The notes beneath the pieces are model-generated. The model searched no databases, was not told where the DNA came from, and saw only the letters and a list, made by a program, of their open reading frames with translations. 7,564 bases of DNA from Pseudomonadota bacterium (GTDB taxonomy: Bacteria > Pseudomonadota > Alphaproteobacteria > Acetobacterales > Acetobacteraceae): positions 1 through 7,564 of the forward strand of contig JAJXSZ010000145.1 in NCBI GenBank assembly GCA_021784255.1, given 5' to 3'. The translations under genes were made by a program, and so were the position numbers. Positions 1 to 6,111 of the stretch are shown here, in pieces (the first letter of the stretch is position 1; every line of letters begins with the position of its first letter).

Positions 1-312
1 GAGCATGTCGGCAAGCTCGCCCCAGCCTTCCTCGCCGGTCGCGTCGAGATGGACGTAGCCCAGGCGGGCGAGGAAGCGCGCCGCCTCGGCGGGCGTCGGG
101 CTCGCGGCGGCGATGGCGGCGGCGGCCTCGGCGCGGAAGCCCGCCGCGTCCATCGCCCGGCGGGCGGCGCCGATGATGCGCGCACCCGGCGGGATCTGCC
201 CGGCGCGGTCACGCTGGAACAGGGCGGGCAGAAGCTTACGCCGCGCCAGGTCGCCGGTGGCGCCGACGATGACGAGGTCGAAGAGCGGGACAGCGATGGT
301 GCGCGATGCCAT
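1..312 (-). CDS. zwf: Glucose-6-phosphate 1-dehydrogenase, N-terminal part (cut by window edge)
   Basis: Oxidises glucose 6-phosphate to 6-phosphogluconolactone with NADP+ or NAD+ in the cytoplasm, the first step of the oxidative pentose phosphate and Entner-Doudoroff routes. Only the first 104 residues are in the window. After a short lead comes FDLVIVGATGDLARRKLLPA (residues 11-30), the Rossmann dinucleotide-binding loop of the family (usual form GASGDLAxRKL), followed by an Ala-rich helical stretch and a Tyr-Val-His-Leu-Asp segment (residues 86-90) as expected of this domain. The active-site and C-terminal domains lie beyond the edge. The ATG is preceded by GAGG with a 4-nt spacer, and the frame is open to position 1. 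It begins 26 nt after the sdaA stop on the same strand with no terminator between, so co-transcription with sdaA is likely. The family call is firm; cofactor preference cannot be read from this part. Confidence 0.93.
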   Translation of the reverse strand, partial: MASRTIAVPLFDLVIVGATGDLARRKLLPALFQRDRAGQIPPGARIIGAARRAMDAAGFRAEAAAAIAAASPTPAEAARFLARLGYVHLDATGEEGWGELADML

Positions 313-338
313 GGAGCCTCGTTACGAAATCCGTTTCA

Positions 339-1697
339 TCAACATTCCGTCACGTGCACGGCCAGCCCGCCGCGCGCCGTTTCCTTGTATTCCGCGCGCA
401 TGTCGAGCCCGGTCTGGCGCATCGTGGCGATCGCGGCATCGAGGCTGACCTTGTGCGTCCCGTCGCCGGCCAGCGCGAGCGAGGCGGCGGCGATCGCCTT
501 CACCGCGCCCATCGCGTTGCGCTCGATGCAGGGGATCTGCACCAGCCCGCCGATCGGGTCGCAGGTCATGCCGAGATGGTGCTCGAGCCCGATCTCGGCC
601 GCGTTCTCGACCTGCGCGGGGGTCGCGCCCAGCACCTGGGCGAGCCCCGCCGCGGCCATCGCGCAGGCGACGCCGACCTCGCCCTGGCAGCCGACCTCGG
701 CGCCGGAGATCGAGGCATTGCGCTTGGCGATCGCGCCGACCGCGGCGGCGGCGAGCAGAAAGTCGTCGGCCGGCGCCGCGGGGTCCTCGGCGTAGAAGCG
801 CCGCCAGGTGCGCAGCACGGCGGGGATCACGCCGGCCGCCCCGTTGGTCGGCGCGGTGACGACGCGCCCGCCGGCGGCGTTCTCCTCGTTGACGGCGATC
901 GCCCACAGGCTCGCATGCTCGGCCATCTCGTTCGGCCGGCGGGCGTTGCGGCGTGCCGCCTCGGCCTGGCGCGCGGCCAGCATCGGCGCGCGGCGGCGCA
1001 CCGCGAGCCCGCCCGGCAGCTCACCCTGGGCGGCGAGCCCGGCATCGATGCACGCTTCCATCGCCGCGGCGACCGCGGCCGCGTGCGCGCGCACCGCCGC
1101 CTCGGGGCGCCACGCAAGCTCGTTGACCAGTTGCACCCGGGCGATGGACTGCCCGCTTGCCGCCGCCGCCTCGAGCAGCTCGCCGGCGTTGGCGAAGGGG
1201 TGGGGCCCGGCGGCCGGCGGCGCGAGCGGCGTGGCCTCGTCCGCCGCCTCGCCCTCGCGGACGATGAAGCCGCCGCCGATCGAATACCAGCGCTGGTCGG
1301 CGAGCGGCGTTCCCGCCGCGTCGAAGGCGGCGAAGCGCATCGCGTTCGGGTGCTGGCCGGGGCGGGTCTTGCGGTCGGTCGCGATGCTGGCGGTGAAGCG
1401 GCTGGTGCCGCGCGCGAGCGCCTGGCCCGCCGCCTCCCAGCGCGCCGGCGCCGAGCGCACCGCCGCCGGGTCCGCCGTCGCCGGGTCCATGCCCTCGAGG
1501 CCGGCGAGGATCGCGGCATGCGTGCCGTGGCCCTGGCCGGTCCAGGCGAGCGAGCCATAGAGCGTTGCGGCGACGCGCGCCGGCGGTGCGGGCAAGGCCG
1601 CCATGAAGCGGTCGGCGGCGCGCATCGGCCCCACGGTGTGCGAGGAGGAGGGACCGAGGCCGATGCGGAACAGGTCGAAGATGCCGATGAAGGTCAT
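339..1697 (-). CDS. sdaA: L-serine dehydratase (L-serine ammonia-lyase), single-chain iron-sulfur type
   Basis: Converts L-serine to pyruvate and ammonia using an oxygen-sensitive [4Fe-4S] cluster instead of PLP; cytoplasmic. The 452 residues match the usual length of the one-chain bacterial form. The N-terminal (beta) domain opens with FDLFRIGLGPSSSHTVGPM (residues 7-25), the family hallmark. The catalytic (alpha) domain carries TAPTNGAAGVIPA (281-293), GCQGEVG (336-342), MTCDPIGG (377-384) and QIPCIERNA (387-395). Cys337, Cys379 and Cys390 are the expected cluster ligands. The chain ends in Thr-Glu-Cys, so Cys452 is the last residue; in the Legionella enzyme the terminal cysteine enters the active site and ligates the fourth iron, and the spacing here is compatible. 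I see no strong Shine-Dalgarno before the ATG, but the protein start fits the family exactly. It is the first gene of a probable sdaA-zwf operon, divergent from the amidohydrolase. Ordinary enzyme, confident call. Confidence 0.96.
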   Translation of the reverse strand: MTFIGIFDLFRIGLGPSSSHTVGPMRAADRFMAALPAPPARVAATLYGSLAWTGQGHGTHAAILAGLEGMDPATADPAAVRSAPARWEAAGQALARGTSRFTASIATDRKTRPGQHPNAMRFAAFDAAGTPLADQRWYSIGGGFIVREGEAADEATPLAPPAAGPHPFANAGELLEAAAASGQSIARVQLVNELAWRPEAAVRAHAAAVAAAMEACIDAGLAAQGELPGGLAVRRRAPMLAARQAEAARRNARRPNEMAEHASLWAIAVNEENAAGGRVVTAPTNGAAGVIPAVLRTWRRFYAEDPAAPADDFLLAAAAVGAIAKRNASISGAEVGCQGEVGVACAMAAAGLAQVLGATPAQVENAAEIGLEHHLGMTCDPIGGLVQIPCIERNAMGAVKAIAAASLALAGDGTHKVSLDAAIATMRQTGLDMRAEYKETARGGLAVHVTEC

Positions 1698-1758
1698 GCG
1701 TCACGGGTTGTGGCCGCCGGCCTTGCCCGGACGGGACGGGCGGGGCGGCGTTGGCGCG

Positions 1759-1787
1759 AGCATAGGGGGCGCCGCCGGGCGTCGCAA
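1759..1787 (-). promoter_or_regulatory. Probable sigma70-type promoter of the sdaA-zwf operon
   Basis: Read on the minus strand there is a TTGCGA -35 box (1787-1782), a 17-nt spacer, and a TATGCT -10 box (1764-1759). Each box matches four of six consensus bases and the spacing is optimal. The -10 lies about 61 nt upstream of the sdaA ATG, which would give a leader of roughly 55 nt. It stands out as a locally A/T-containing patch in a GC-rich divergent intergenic region of 197 nt. No operator palindrome was recognised beside it. This is pattern recognition only; the start site is not known. Confidence 0.45.
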
Positions 1788-1878
1788 AACGCGCGGCGGC
1801 GGCGGGCGGCGCGGCCGAGGATTGCCGGATGCGCGGCTTCGCTGGATGCTGGCGCGGAACCCGACCGGCCCCACAGCT

Positions 1879-1884
1879 GAAGGA
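1879..1884 (+). promoter_or_regulatory. Ribosome binding site fixing the amidohydrolase start
   Basis: GAAGGA sits 10 nt before the ATG at 1895. An in-frame ATG at 1829 would add 22 residues (Arg-, Cys- and Pro-containing, unlike the family), so the ATG at 1895 is preferred. Confidence 0.6.
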
Positions 1885-1894
1885 CACCCGAACC

Positions 1895-3064
1895 ATGGCC
1901 AACCGTGACGCGATCGACGCCATCGCCCCCGAAATCACCGAGATCCGCCGCGACATCCATGCCCATCCCGAGATCGGCATGACGGAGACGCGCACCTCGG
2001 CGCTGGTGGCCGAGAAGCTGCGCAGCTGGGGCATCGAGGTGCACAGCGGCATCGGCCGGACCGGCGTCGTCGGCGTGCTGCGCCGCGGCAACGGGCACGG
2101 GCGCATCGGCCTGCGCGCGGACATGGACGCGCTGCCGATCGACGAGGCGACCGGCCTCGCCTACGCCTCGCGCAACCCCGGTGTGATGCATGCCTGCGGC
2201 CATGACGGGCACACGGCGATGCTGCTCGGGGCGGCGAAATACCTGGCCGAGAATGGCGGCTTCTCCGGCACCGTGCACTTTATCTTCCAGCCGGCGGAGG
2301 AGGGGCTGGGCGGCGCGCGGGCGATGATCGCGGACGGGCTGTTCGAGCAGTTCCCGTGCGATGCGGTGTTCGGCATGCACAACCGCCCGGGACTCGAGGT
2401 CGGGCGCTTTGCGATCCGCCCCGGCACGCAGATGGCCGGCGGCGCCTTCTTCGACATCGCCATTGCCGGCAAGGGCTCGCACGGGGCGCGGCCGGAGGCG
2501 GGGATCGACCCGGTGGTGGTCGCCGCCCAGCTCGTCTCCTCGCTGCAGTCGATCGTCGCGCGCCGGGTGCCGCCGACCGACACCGCCGTCCTCAGCGTGA
2601 CCCGGATCGCCGCCGGCGAGGCCTACAACGTCATCCCCGAGACCGCGACACTGCGCGGCACGGCGCGGACCATGAAGCACGAAACCATGGCGCTGCTCGA
2701 GGCCGAGATGCGCCGCCTCGCCGAAGGCGTGGCCGGCGGGTTCGGCGCCCGGGCGGAGGTCGATTTCCGGGTGCTGTTCGCGCCGCTGGTCAACGACGCG
2801 CGCGAGACCGAGGCGATCGTCGCCGCGGCGAGCCGGGTCGCGGGCGCGCAGCGCGTCGAGGCACAGGGGCCGCAGACCATGGCGTCCGAGGATTTCTCCT
2901 TCATGCTGGAGAAAGTGCCAGGCGCCTTCATCAATCTCGGCAATGGCGGCGGGGCGGAGGTGCACAATCCGCTCTACAATTTCAACGATGCGGCGATTCC
3001 GCACGGCATCGCGCTGTGGGCCGGCATCGTCGAGGAGAAGCTGCCGAAGGCCGGCGGCGAGTAG
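1895..3064 (+). CDS. M20D family amidohydrolase (hippurate / N-acyl-L-amino acid hydrolase type)
   Basis: Metal-dependent hydrolase that cleaves the amide bond of N-acylated amino acids (hippurate, N-acetyl-amino acids, indole-acetyl-amino acids are known substrates of the family). 389 residues, the normal length. Visible motifs: IRRDIHAHPEIG (residues 17-28), GLRADMDALPI (72-82), HACGHDGHTAML (99-110), FQPAEEGLGGA (131-141), MHN (161-163), GKGSHGARP (192-200, start of the dimerisation domain) and VHNPLYNFND (356-365). Expected ligands of the two metals are Cys101, His103, Glu136, His162 and His357, with Glu135 as general base; all are present. No signal peptide, so it should act in the cytoplasm. 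It is divergent from sdaA and about 550 nt upstream of a peptide-type ABC importer on the same strand. Amidohydrolases of this family are often found beside such importers, which suggests hydrolysis of an imported acylated amino acid or peptide. The exact substrate cannot be told from sequence; hipO-like is the nearest name. Confidence 0.93.
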   Translation: MANRDAIDAIAPEITEIRRDIHAHPEIGMTETRTSALVAEKLRSWGIEVHSGIGRTGVVGVLRRGNGHGRIGLRADMDALPIDEATGLAYASRNPGVMHACGHDGHTAMLLGAAKYLAENGGFSGTVHFIFQPAEEGLGGARAMIADGLFEQFPCDAVFGMHNRPGLEVGRFAIRPGTQMAGGAFFDIAIAGKGSHGARPEAGIDPVVVAAQLVSSLQSIVARRVPPTDTAVLSVTRIAAGEAYNVIPETATLRGTARTMKHETMALLEAEMRRLAEGVAGGFGARAEVDFRVLFAPLVNDARETEAIVAAASRVAGAQRVEAQGPQTMASEDFSFMLEKVPGAFINLGNGGGAEVHNPLYNFNDAAIPHGIALWAGIVEEKLPKAGGE

Positions 3065-3098
3065 CGGCGGACGGCGAGGGGTACTGCGCGGCTTCCGT

Positions 3099-3128
3099 CC
3101 AGGCCGGCACGGCACCGTGCCAGCCTGG
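3099..3128 (+). terminator. Strong hairpin after the amidohydrolase; possible terminator without a T-tract
   Basis: CCAGGC (3099-3104) pairs with GCCTGG (3123-3128), then after one C/A mismatch GGCACGG (3106-3112) pairs with CCGTGCC (3115-3121), leaving a very small loop. It begins 34 nt after the hydrolase stop codon. No run of T follows, so intrinsic termination is uncertain; it may instead protect the 3' end of the mRNA or be a REP-like element. Confidence 0.4.
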
Positions 3129-3248
3129 CCGGAACGCCAACGACCGACGAGGGCATGACCGCGGCTCGATGGTCCGGTTGGCTCATACGTCGCGCGGCCC
3201 GCGCGCTGGCGCGGTCGCGCGAGCAGGTGCGCGCGGCGTTGGGAACCT

Positions 3249-3575
3249 GTGTCGGGGGCGAGCAGCACGACACCGCCGATTACCAGGCCTAAAACGCCGA
3301 GGCCGGGCGGCGGTCGCGGTGCTGACGGGCGAGTTTTCCGCGCCGGGTCGAGTGCCGCGCTGGTCCAGGCCGCGCGCGGGCTGTTCACCGCCTGTCCGCC
3401 GGGCGAGGGCGCCACCGCCGCCTTCGATGCGGCGGACGCGCCGACCCAGGCGCGCAACCGCGAGTACATCCGCGTCGGCCGATACGAGTGCGCCGTGCAC
3501 GGCGCCGCGCCAGCGACGACGCTCGCGCAACAGGCTGGGGCGGCGCGGGAGGCGCTGTCATCGCCGTGCCCTTGA
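3249..3575 (+). pseudogene. Possible remnant of a small gene, or short unrecognised protein
   Basis: A 108-codon frame from a GTG with no clear ribosome binding site. The first third (Pro, Thr, Gly and Arg rich) does not look like protein, but from about 3345 onward it does: an Ala-rich helix-like run ends in LFTACPPGEGATAAFDAADA, followed by QARNREYIRVGRYECAVHGA, with two cysteines and a mixed amphipathic composition. Codons there use G/C at the third position as in neighbouring genes. A frame ending at 3292 just upstream could be the front part of the same former gene after a frameshift. I do not recognise the family and assign no function. Confidence 0.22.
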
Positions 3576-3609
3576 CCGCGCCGGGCGGCGCTGATGCAGT
3601 GGGGCAAAC

Positions 3610-3616
3610 GGAGGGG
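3610..3616 (+). promoter_or_regulatory. Strong ribosome binding site fixing the binding-protein start
   Basis: GGAGGGG with its GGAGG core ending 6 nt before the ATG at 3621. This selects that ATG over the in-frame ATG at 3594, which would put the Shine-Dalgarno inside the coding region and add nine residues before the signal peptide. Confidence 0.75.
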
Positions 3617-3620
3617 TTTC

Positions 3621-5111
3621 ATGCGCGCTATCATCCCGTCTCTCGCGGCTCTGGCCGTCGCCGCCGCCATCGTCCCGGCCGTCACCGCTCCGGCCTGGGC
3701 CAGGGACAGCGTCAGCATCGGCATGACGCTGGAGCCGCCGATCCTCGACCCGACCGCGGGCGCCGCGGCGGCGATCGGCGAGGTGACGTACCAGAACATC
3801 TTCCAGGGGCTGACCCAGATCGACGCGGCGGGGCAGGTGGTGGCATCGCTCGCCACGTCCTGGAGCGTGTCGGCGGACGGCAAGACCTACACGTTCCATC
3901 TCGCCAAGGGCGTGGTGTTCAGCGACGGCGAGAAATTCGGCTGCGACGACGTGAAGTTCAGCCTCGACCGCGCGCGCGGCAAGGACAGCGTCAATCCGCA
4001 GAAGGCGCTGTTCGCGCCGATCGCCAGCGTCGCCTGCCCCGATGCCGCGACCGCGGTGGTGACGCTCGGCCAGCCCACCGCGAGCTTCCTGTTCGGCATG
4101 GCGATGCCGGCCGCGGTGATCGTCGCGCCCGGCTCGGCGGCGGGCGACAAGACGAAGCCGGTCGGCACCGGGCCCTACATGCTGGGAAACTGGGTCAAGG
4201 GCGACCATGTGACGCTCGTGCGCAATCCGAAATATTCGGGCAAGGCGCCGGCGATGGCCTCGGCGACGTTCCGCTTCATCGCCGACCCCGCGGCGGCGAC
4301 GGCGGCGATGCTCGCCGGCAACCTCGATGCCTTCACCCTCTTCCCCGCCCCCGAGGCGATCGCACAGCTCAAGGCCGACAAGAAGCTGCGCGTCGAGATC
4401 GGCAGCACCAGCGGCAAGATCATCGTCTCGCTCAACGAGGCGAAGAAGCCGTTCGGCAACCTGCTGGTGCGCCGCGCCATGGCCTACGCGATCGACCGCA
4501 ACGCCTATAACCAGGCGGTGCTCGACGGCTACGGCACGCCGATCGGCAGCCACGACGTGCCGGGCGACGCCGGCTATGTCGATCTCGCCAGCACCTATCC
4601 CTACAACGCGGCGAAAGCGAAGCAGTTGCTGGCCCAGGCGGGCTATCCGCACGGCTTCGCGATGACGATGGTGCTGCCGCCGCCGGCCTATGCGCGGCGC
4701 GGCGGCGAGGTGATCGCGGCGATGCTGGGCCAGGTCGGCATCAAGGTGAAGCTCGTGGACATGGAGTGGGCGCAGTGGCTGTCGCAGGCGTTCACGCACC
4801 ACGACTACGAGGCGACGATCGTTTCGCACGTGGAACCGCGCGATCTCTACCAGTACGCCAACCCGCACTATTACTGGAACTACCACAGCGCCACCTACGA
4901 CGCGCTCTACAAGAAGTACCAGGCGGCGACCGATCCGGCCGCGCAGCTGGCGTTGTGGGGCGACCTGCAGAAGCAGCTCGCCCACGACGAGCCCAATATC
5001 TTCCTCTGCGCGATGCCCAAGATCGGGGTCTGGAACGCCAATCTGCGCGGCATGTGGAAGAACGCGCTGATCACGGTCGATATCGTCGGCCAGATGAGCT
5101 GGGCAAAATAA
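3621..5111 (+). CDS. ABC transporter periplasmic solute-binding protein, family 5 (peptide/nickel type)
   Basis: Captures the substrate in the periplasm and delivers it to the two permeases encoded next. 496 residues, usual for the DppA/OppA/GsiB group. A Sec signal peptide is clear: Met-Arg, a hydrophobic core (residues 3-22) and an Ala-Trp-Ala cleavage site after residue 27. Family features include WSVSADGKTYTFHLAKGVVF (81-100), DDVKFSLDRA (109-118), GTGPY (182-186), LVRNPKYSGKAP (199-210), RRAMAYAIDRN (284-294) and an aromatic-rich C-terminal lobe with HVEPRDLYQYANPHYYWNYH (403-422). There is no lipobox cysteine, so it is a free periplasmic protein. Cys108 and Cys139 are unusual for the family and may form a disulfide. 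First gene of a binding protein-permease-permease operon. The family is certain; the ligand is not known, and the nearby amidohydrolase hints at acylated amino acids or short peptides. Confidence 0.95.
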   Translation: MRAIIPSLAALAVAAAIVPAVTAPAWARDSVSIGMTLEPPILDPTAGAAAAIGEVTYQNIFQGLTQIDAAGQVVASLATSWSVSADGKTYTFHLAKGVVFSDGEKFGCDDVKFSLDRARGKDSVNPQKALFAPIASVACPDAATAVVTLGQPTASFLFGMAMPAAVIVAPGSAAGDKTKPVGTGPYMLGNWVKGDHVTLVRNPKYSGKAPAMASATFRFIADPAAATAAMLAGNLDAFTLFPAPEAIAQLKADKKLRVEIGSTSGKIIVSLNEAKKPFGNLLVRRAMAYAIDRNAYNQAVLDGYGTPIGSHDVPGDAGYVDLASTYPYNAAKAKQLLAQAGYPHGFAMTMVLPPPAYARRGGEVIAAMLGQVGIKVKLVDMEWAQWLSQAFTHHDYEATIVSHVEPRDLYQYANPHYYWNYHSATYDALYKKYQAATDPAAQLALWGDLQKQLAHDEPNIFLCAMPKIGVWNANLRGMWKNALITVDIVGQMSWAK

Positions 5112-5126
5112 GCGCCGCCGCGGCGC
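5112..5126 (+). other. Intercistronic stem-loop right after the binding-protein gene
   Basis: GCGCCG (5112-5117) and CGGCGC (5121-5126) form a perfect 6-bp all-GC stem with a CCG loop, starting at the base after the TAA. No T-tract follows and the permease GTG is 13 nt downstream, so it is not a full terminator. In binding-protein operons such structures commonly stabilise the upstream message and lower permease expression; I infer the same role here. Confidence 0.45.
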
Positions 5127-5139
5127 GGCGGGGCCTGTC

Positions 5140-6111
5140 GTGACGGGGTTTCTGCTGCGCCGGCTGCTGGGGCTCGCGCTGATGCTCGTCGCCGCCTCGC
5201 TGGTGGTCTTCGCGGTGATGAATGTGCTGCCCGGCGACCCGGCGCTGCTGATGCTGGGCACCGGGGCGAGCCGGGCCACGCTTGCGGCGCTACGCCACCA
5301 GATGGGGCTCGACCTGCCGCTGTGGCAGCAATATCTGCGCTGGGCCGGCGGGCTGCTGCGCGGCGATTTCGGCATCTCATACACCTACCAGACGCCGGTC
5401 GCGGGGCTGATCCTCGCGCGCCTGGGCGTGACCCTGCCGCTCGCGGCGATGAGCATCGGGCTCGCGGTGGCGATCGCCATCCCGGTCGGCGTGGTCGCGG
5501 CGACGCACCAGGGCAAGGCGGCGGACGCGGCGCTGATGGGCGCGGCCCAGCTCGGCGTCGCGGTGCCGAATTTCTGGCTCGGCCTGCTGCTGATCCTGCT
5601 GTTCGCGGTCCGGCTCGGCTGGCTGCCGGCGAGCGGGTTTCCGGGCTGGTCGGGCGGGCTCGGGGCGGGGCTCGCGGCGCTGCTGATGCCGGCCGTCGCG
5701 CTGGCGCTGCCGCAGGCGGCAATCCTCGCGCGCGTCACCCGCTCGGCGGTGATCGAGGCGGCGGGCGAGGACTATGTGCGCACCGCGCGCGCCAAGGGCC
5801 TCGCCGCGCGCGCGGCGATCTGGGGCCATGCGCTGCCCAACGCGCTGATCCCGGTGGTCACGATCCTGGGCTTCCAGTTCTCCTACCTGCTCGCCGGCAC
5901 GGTGGTGATCGAGAACGTGTTCACCCTGCCCGGCATGGGGCGGCTGCTGTTCCAGGCGATCGCCGGGCGCGACCTGATCACGGTGCAGGATATCGTGGTG
6001 CTGCTGACCGGCAGCGTCATCGTGGTCAACACGCTGGTCGACCTCGCCTATGCCGCGATCGACCCGAGGGTGTCGCTCGCCGGCATGCCGGGGCGGGACG
6101 ACGAGGGATGA
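5140..6111 (+). CDS. ABC transporter permease, DppB/OppB-like
   Basis: First of two inner-membrane permease subunits of the importer. 323 residues, the normal length. Hydrophobic segments fall near residues 8-28, 97-120, 132-158, 176-197, 232-254 and 283-306, giving the usual six helices. The N-terminus shows the group signature VMNVLPGDPA (26-35) and MGLDLPLWQQYLRW (55-68). The cytoplasmic coupling (EAA) loop is GEDYVRTARAKGL...HALPN (209-234), which docks on the ATPase. ENVFTLPGMGRLL (258-270) is also typical. It starts with GTG, with a modest GGCGGGG 6 nt upstream, 28 nt after the binding-protein stop. The stop codon overlaps the next permease start. Confident family call; substrate unknown. 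Confidence 0.95.
   Translation: MTGFLLRRLLGLALMLVAASLVVFAVMNVLPGDPALLMLGTGASRATLAALRHQMGLDLPLWQQYLRWAGGLLRGDFGISYTYQTPVAGLILARLGVTLPLAAMSIGLAVAIAIPVGVVAATHQGKAADAALMGAAQLGVAVPNFWLGLLLILLFAVRLGWLPASGFPGWSGGLGAGLAALLMPAVALALPQAAILARVTRSAVIEAAGEDYVRTARAKGLAARAAIWGHALPNALIPVVTILGFQFSYLLAGTVVIENVFTLPGMGRLLFQAIAGRDLITVQDIVVLLTGSVIVVNTLVDLAYAAIDPRVSLAGMPGRDDEG

Larger units (their letters stand above)
3065..3620. other. 556-nt intergenic stretch without a convincing intact gene
   Basis: After the hairpin at 3099-3128 the stretch shows broken, coding-like sequence on the plus strand. An ATG at 3155 opens a 45-codon frame, beginning MTAARWSGWLIRRAARALAR and closed by TAA at 3290-3292; its GAGGG is only 1 nt from the ATG. 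A second frame, entered at a GTG at 3249, continues to 3575. The two are in different frames and overlap. The right end holds TTGACC (3572-3577) and the ribosome binding site of the binding-protein gene. No repeat pair, IS end or RNA gene was recognised. The simplest reading is decay of a small former gene; a pair of small real genes is possible. Confidence 0.5.

Noticed and set aside
1822..1850. TTGCCG, 17-nt spacer, GATGCT as a promoter for the amidohydrolase
   Set aside because: The -10 matches only three of six consensus bases; too weak to list as a feature, although some promoter must serve this gene.
306..1880. A 524-codon open frame on the plus strand opposite sdaA
   Set aside because: Arg/Gly/Ala-rich shadow of a clear SdaA gene; long antisense frames are expected at this GC content.
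2974..3273. Minus-strand frame of 99 codons overlapping the hydrolase 3' end
   Set aside because: It overlaps the conserved C-terminus of the amidohydrolase and has no protein-like texture or ribosome binding site.
3572..3600. TTGACC with TGCAGT at 17-nt spacing as promoter of the importer operon
   Set aside because: The -35 is good (five of six) but the -10 is poor and the implied start would leave only about 14 nt of leader before the ATG at 3621. Possible but unsupported.
1694..3883. A 729-codon open frame on the minus strand opposite the amidohydrolase
   Set aside because: Composition is dominated by Arg, Ala, Gly and His with no domain texture, while the plus strand encodes an M20D enzyme with all motifs.
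3558..5384. A 608-codon minus-strand frame opposite the binding protein
   Set aside because: Low-complexity Arg/Ala/Val/Gly shadow; the plus strand has signal peptide, motifs and a strong ribosome binding site.
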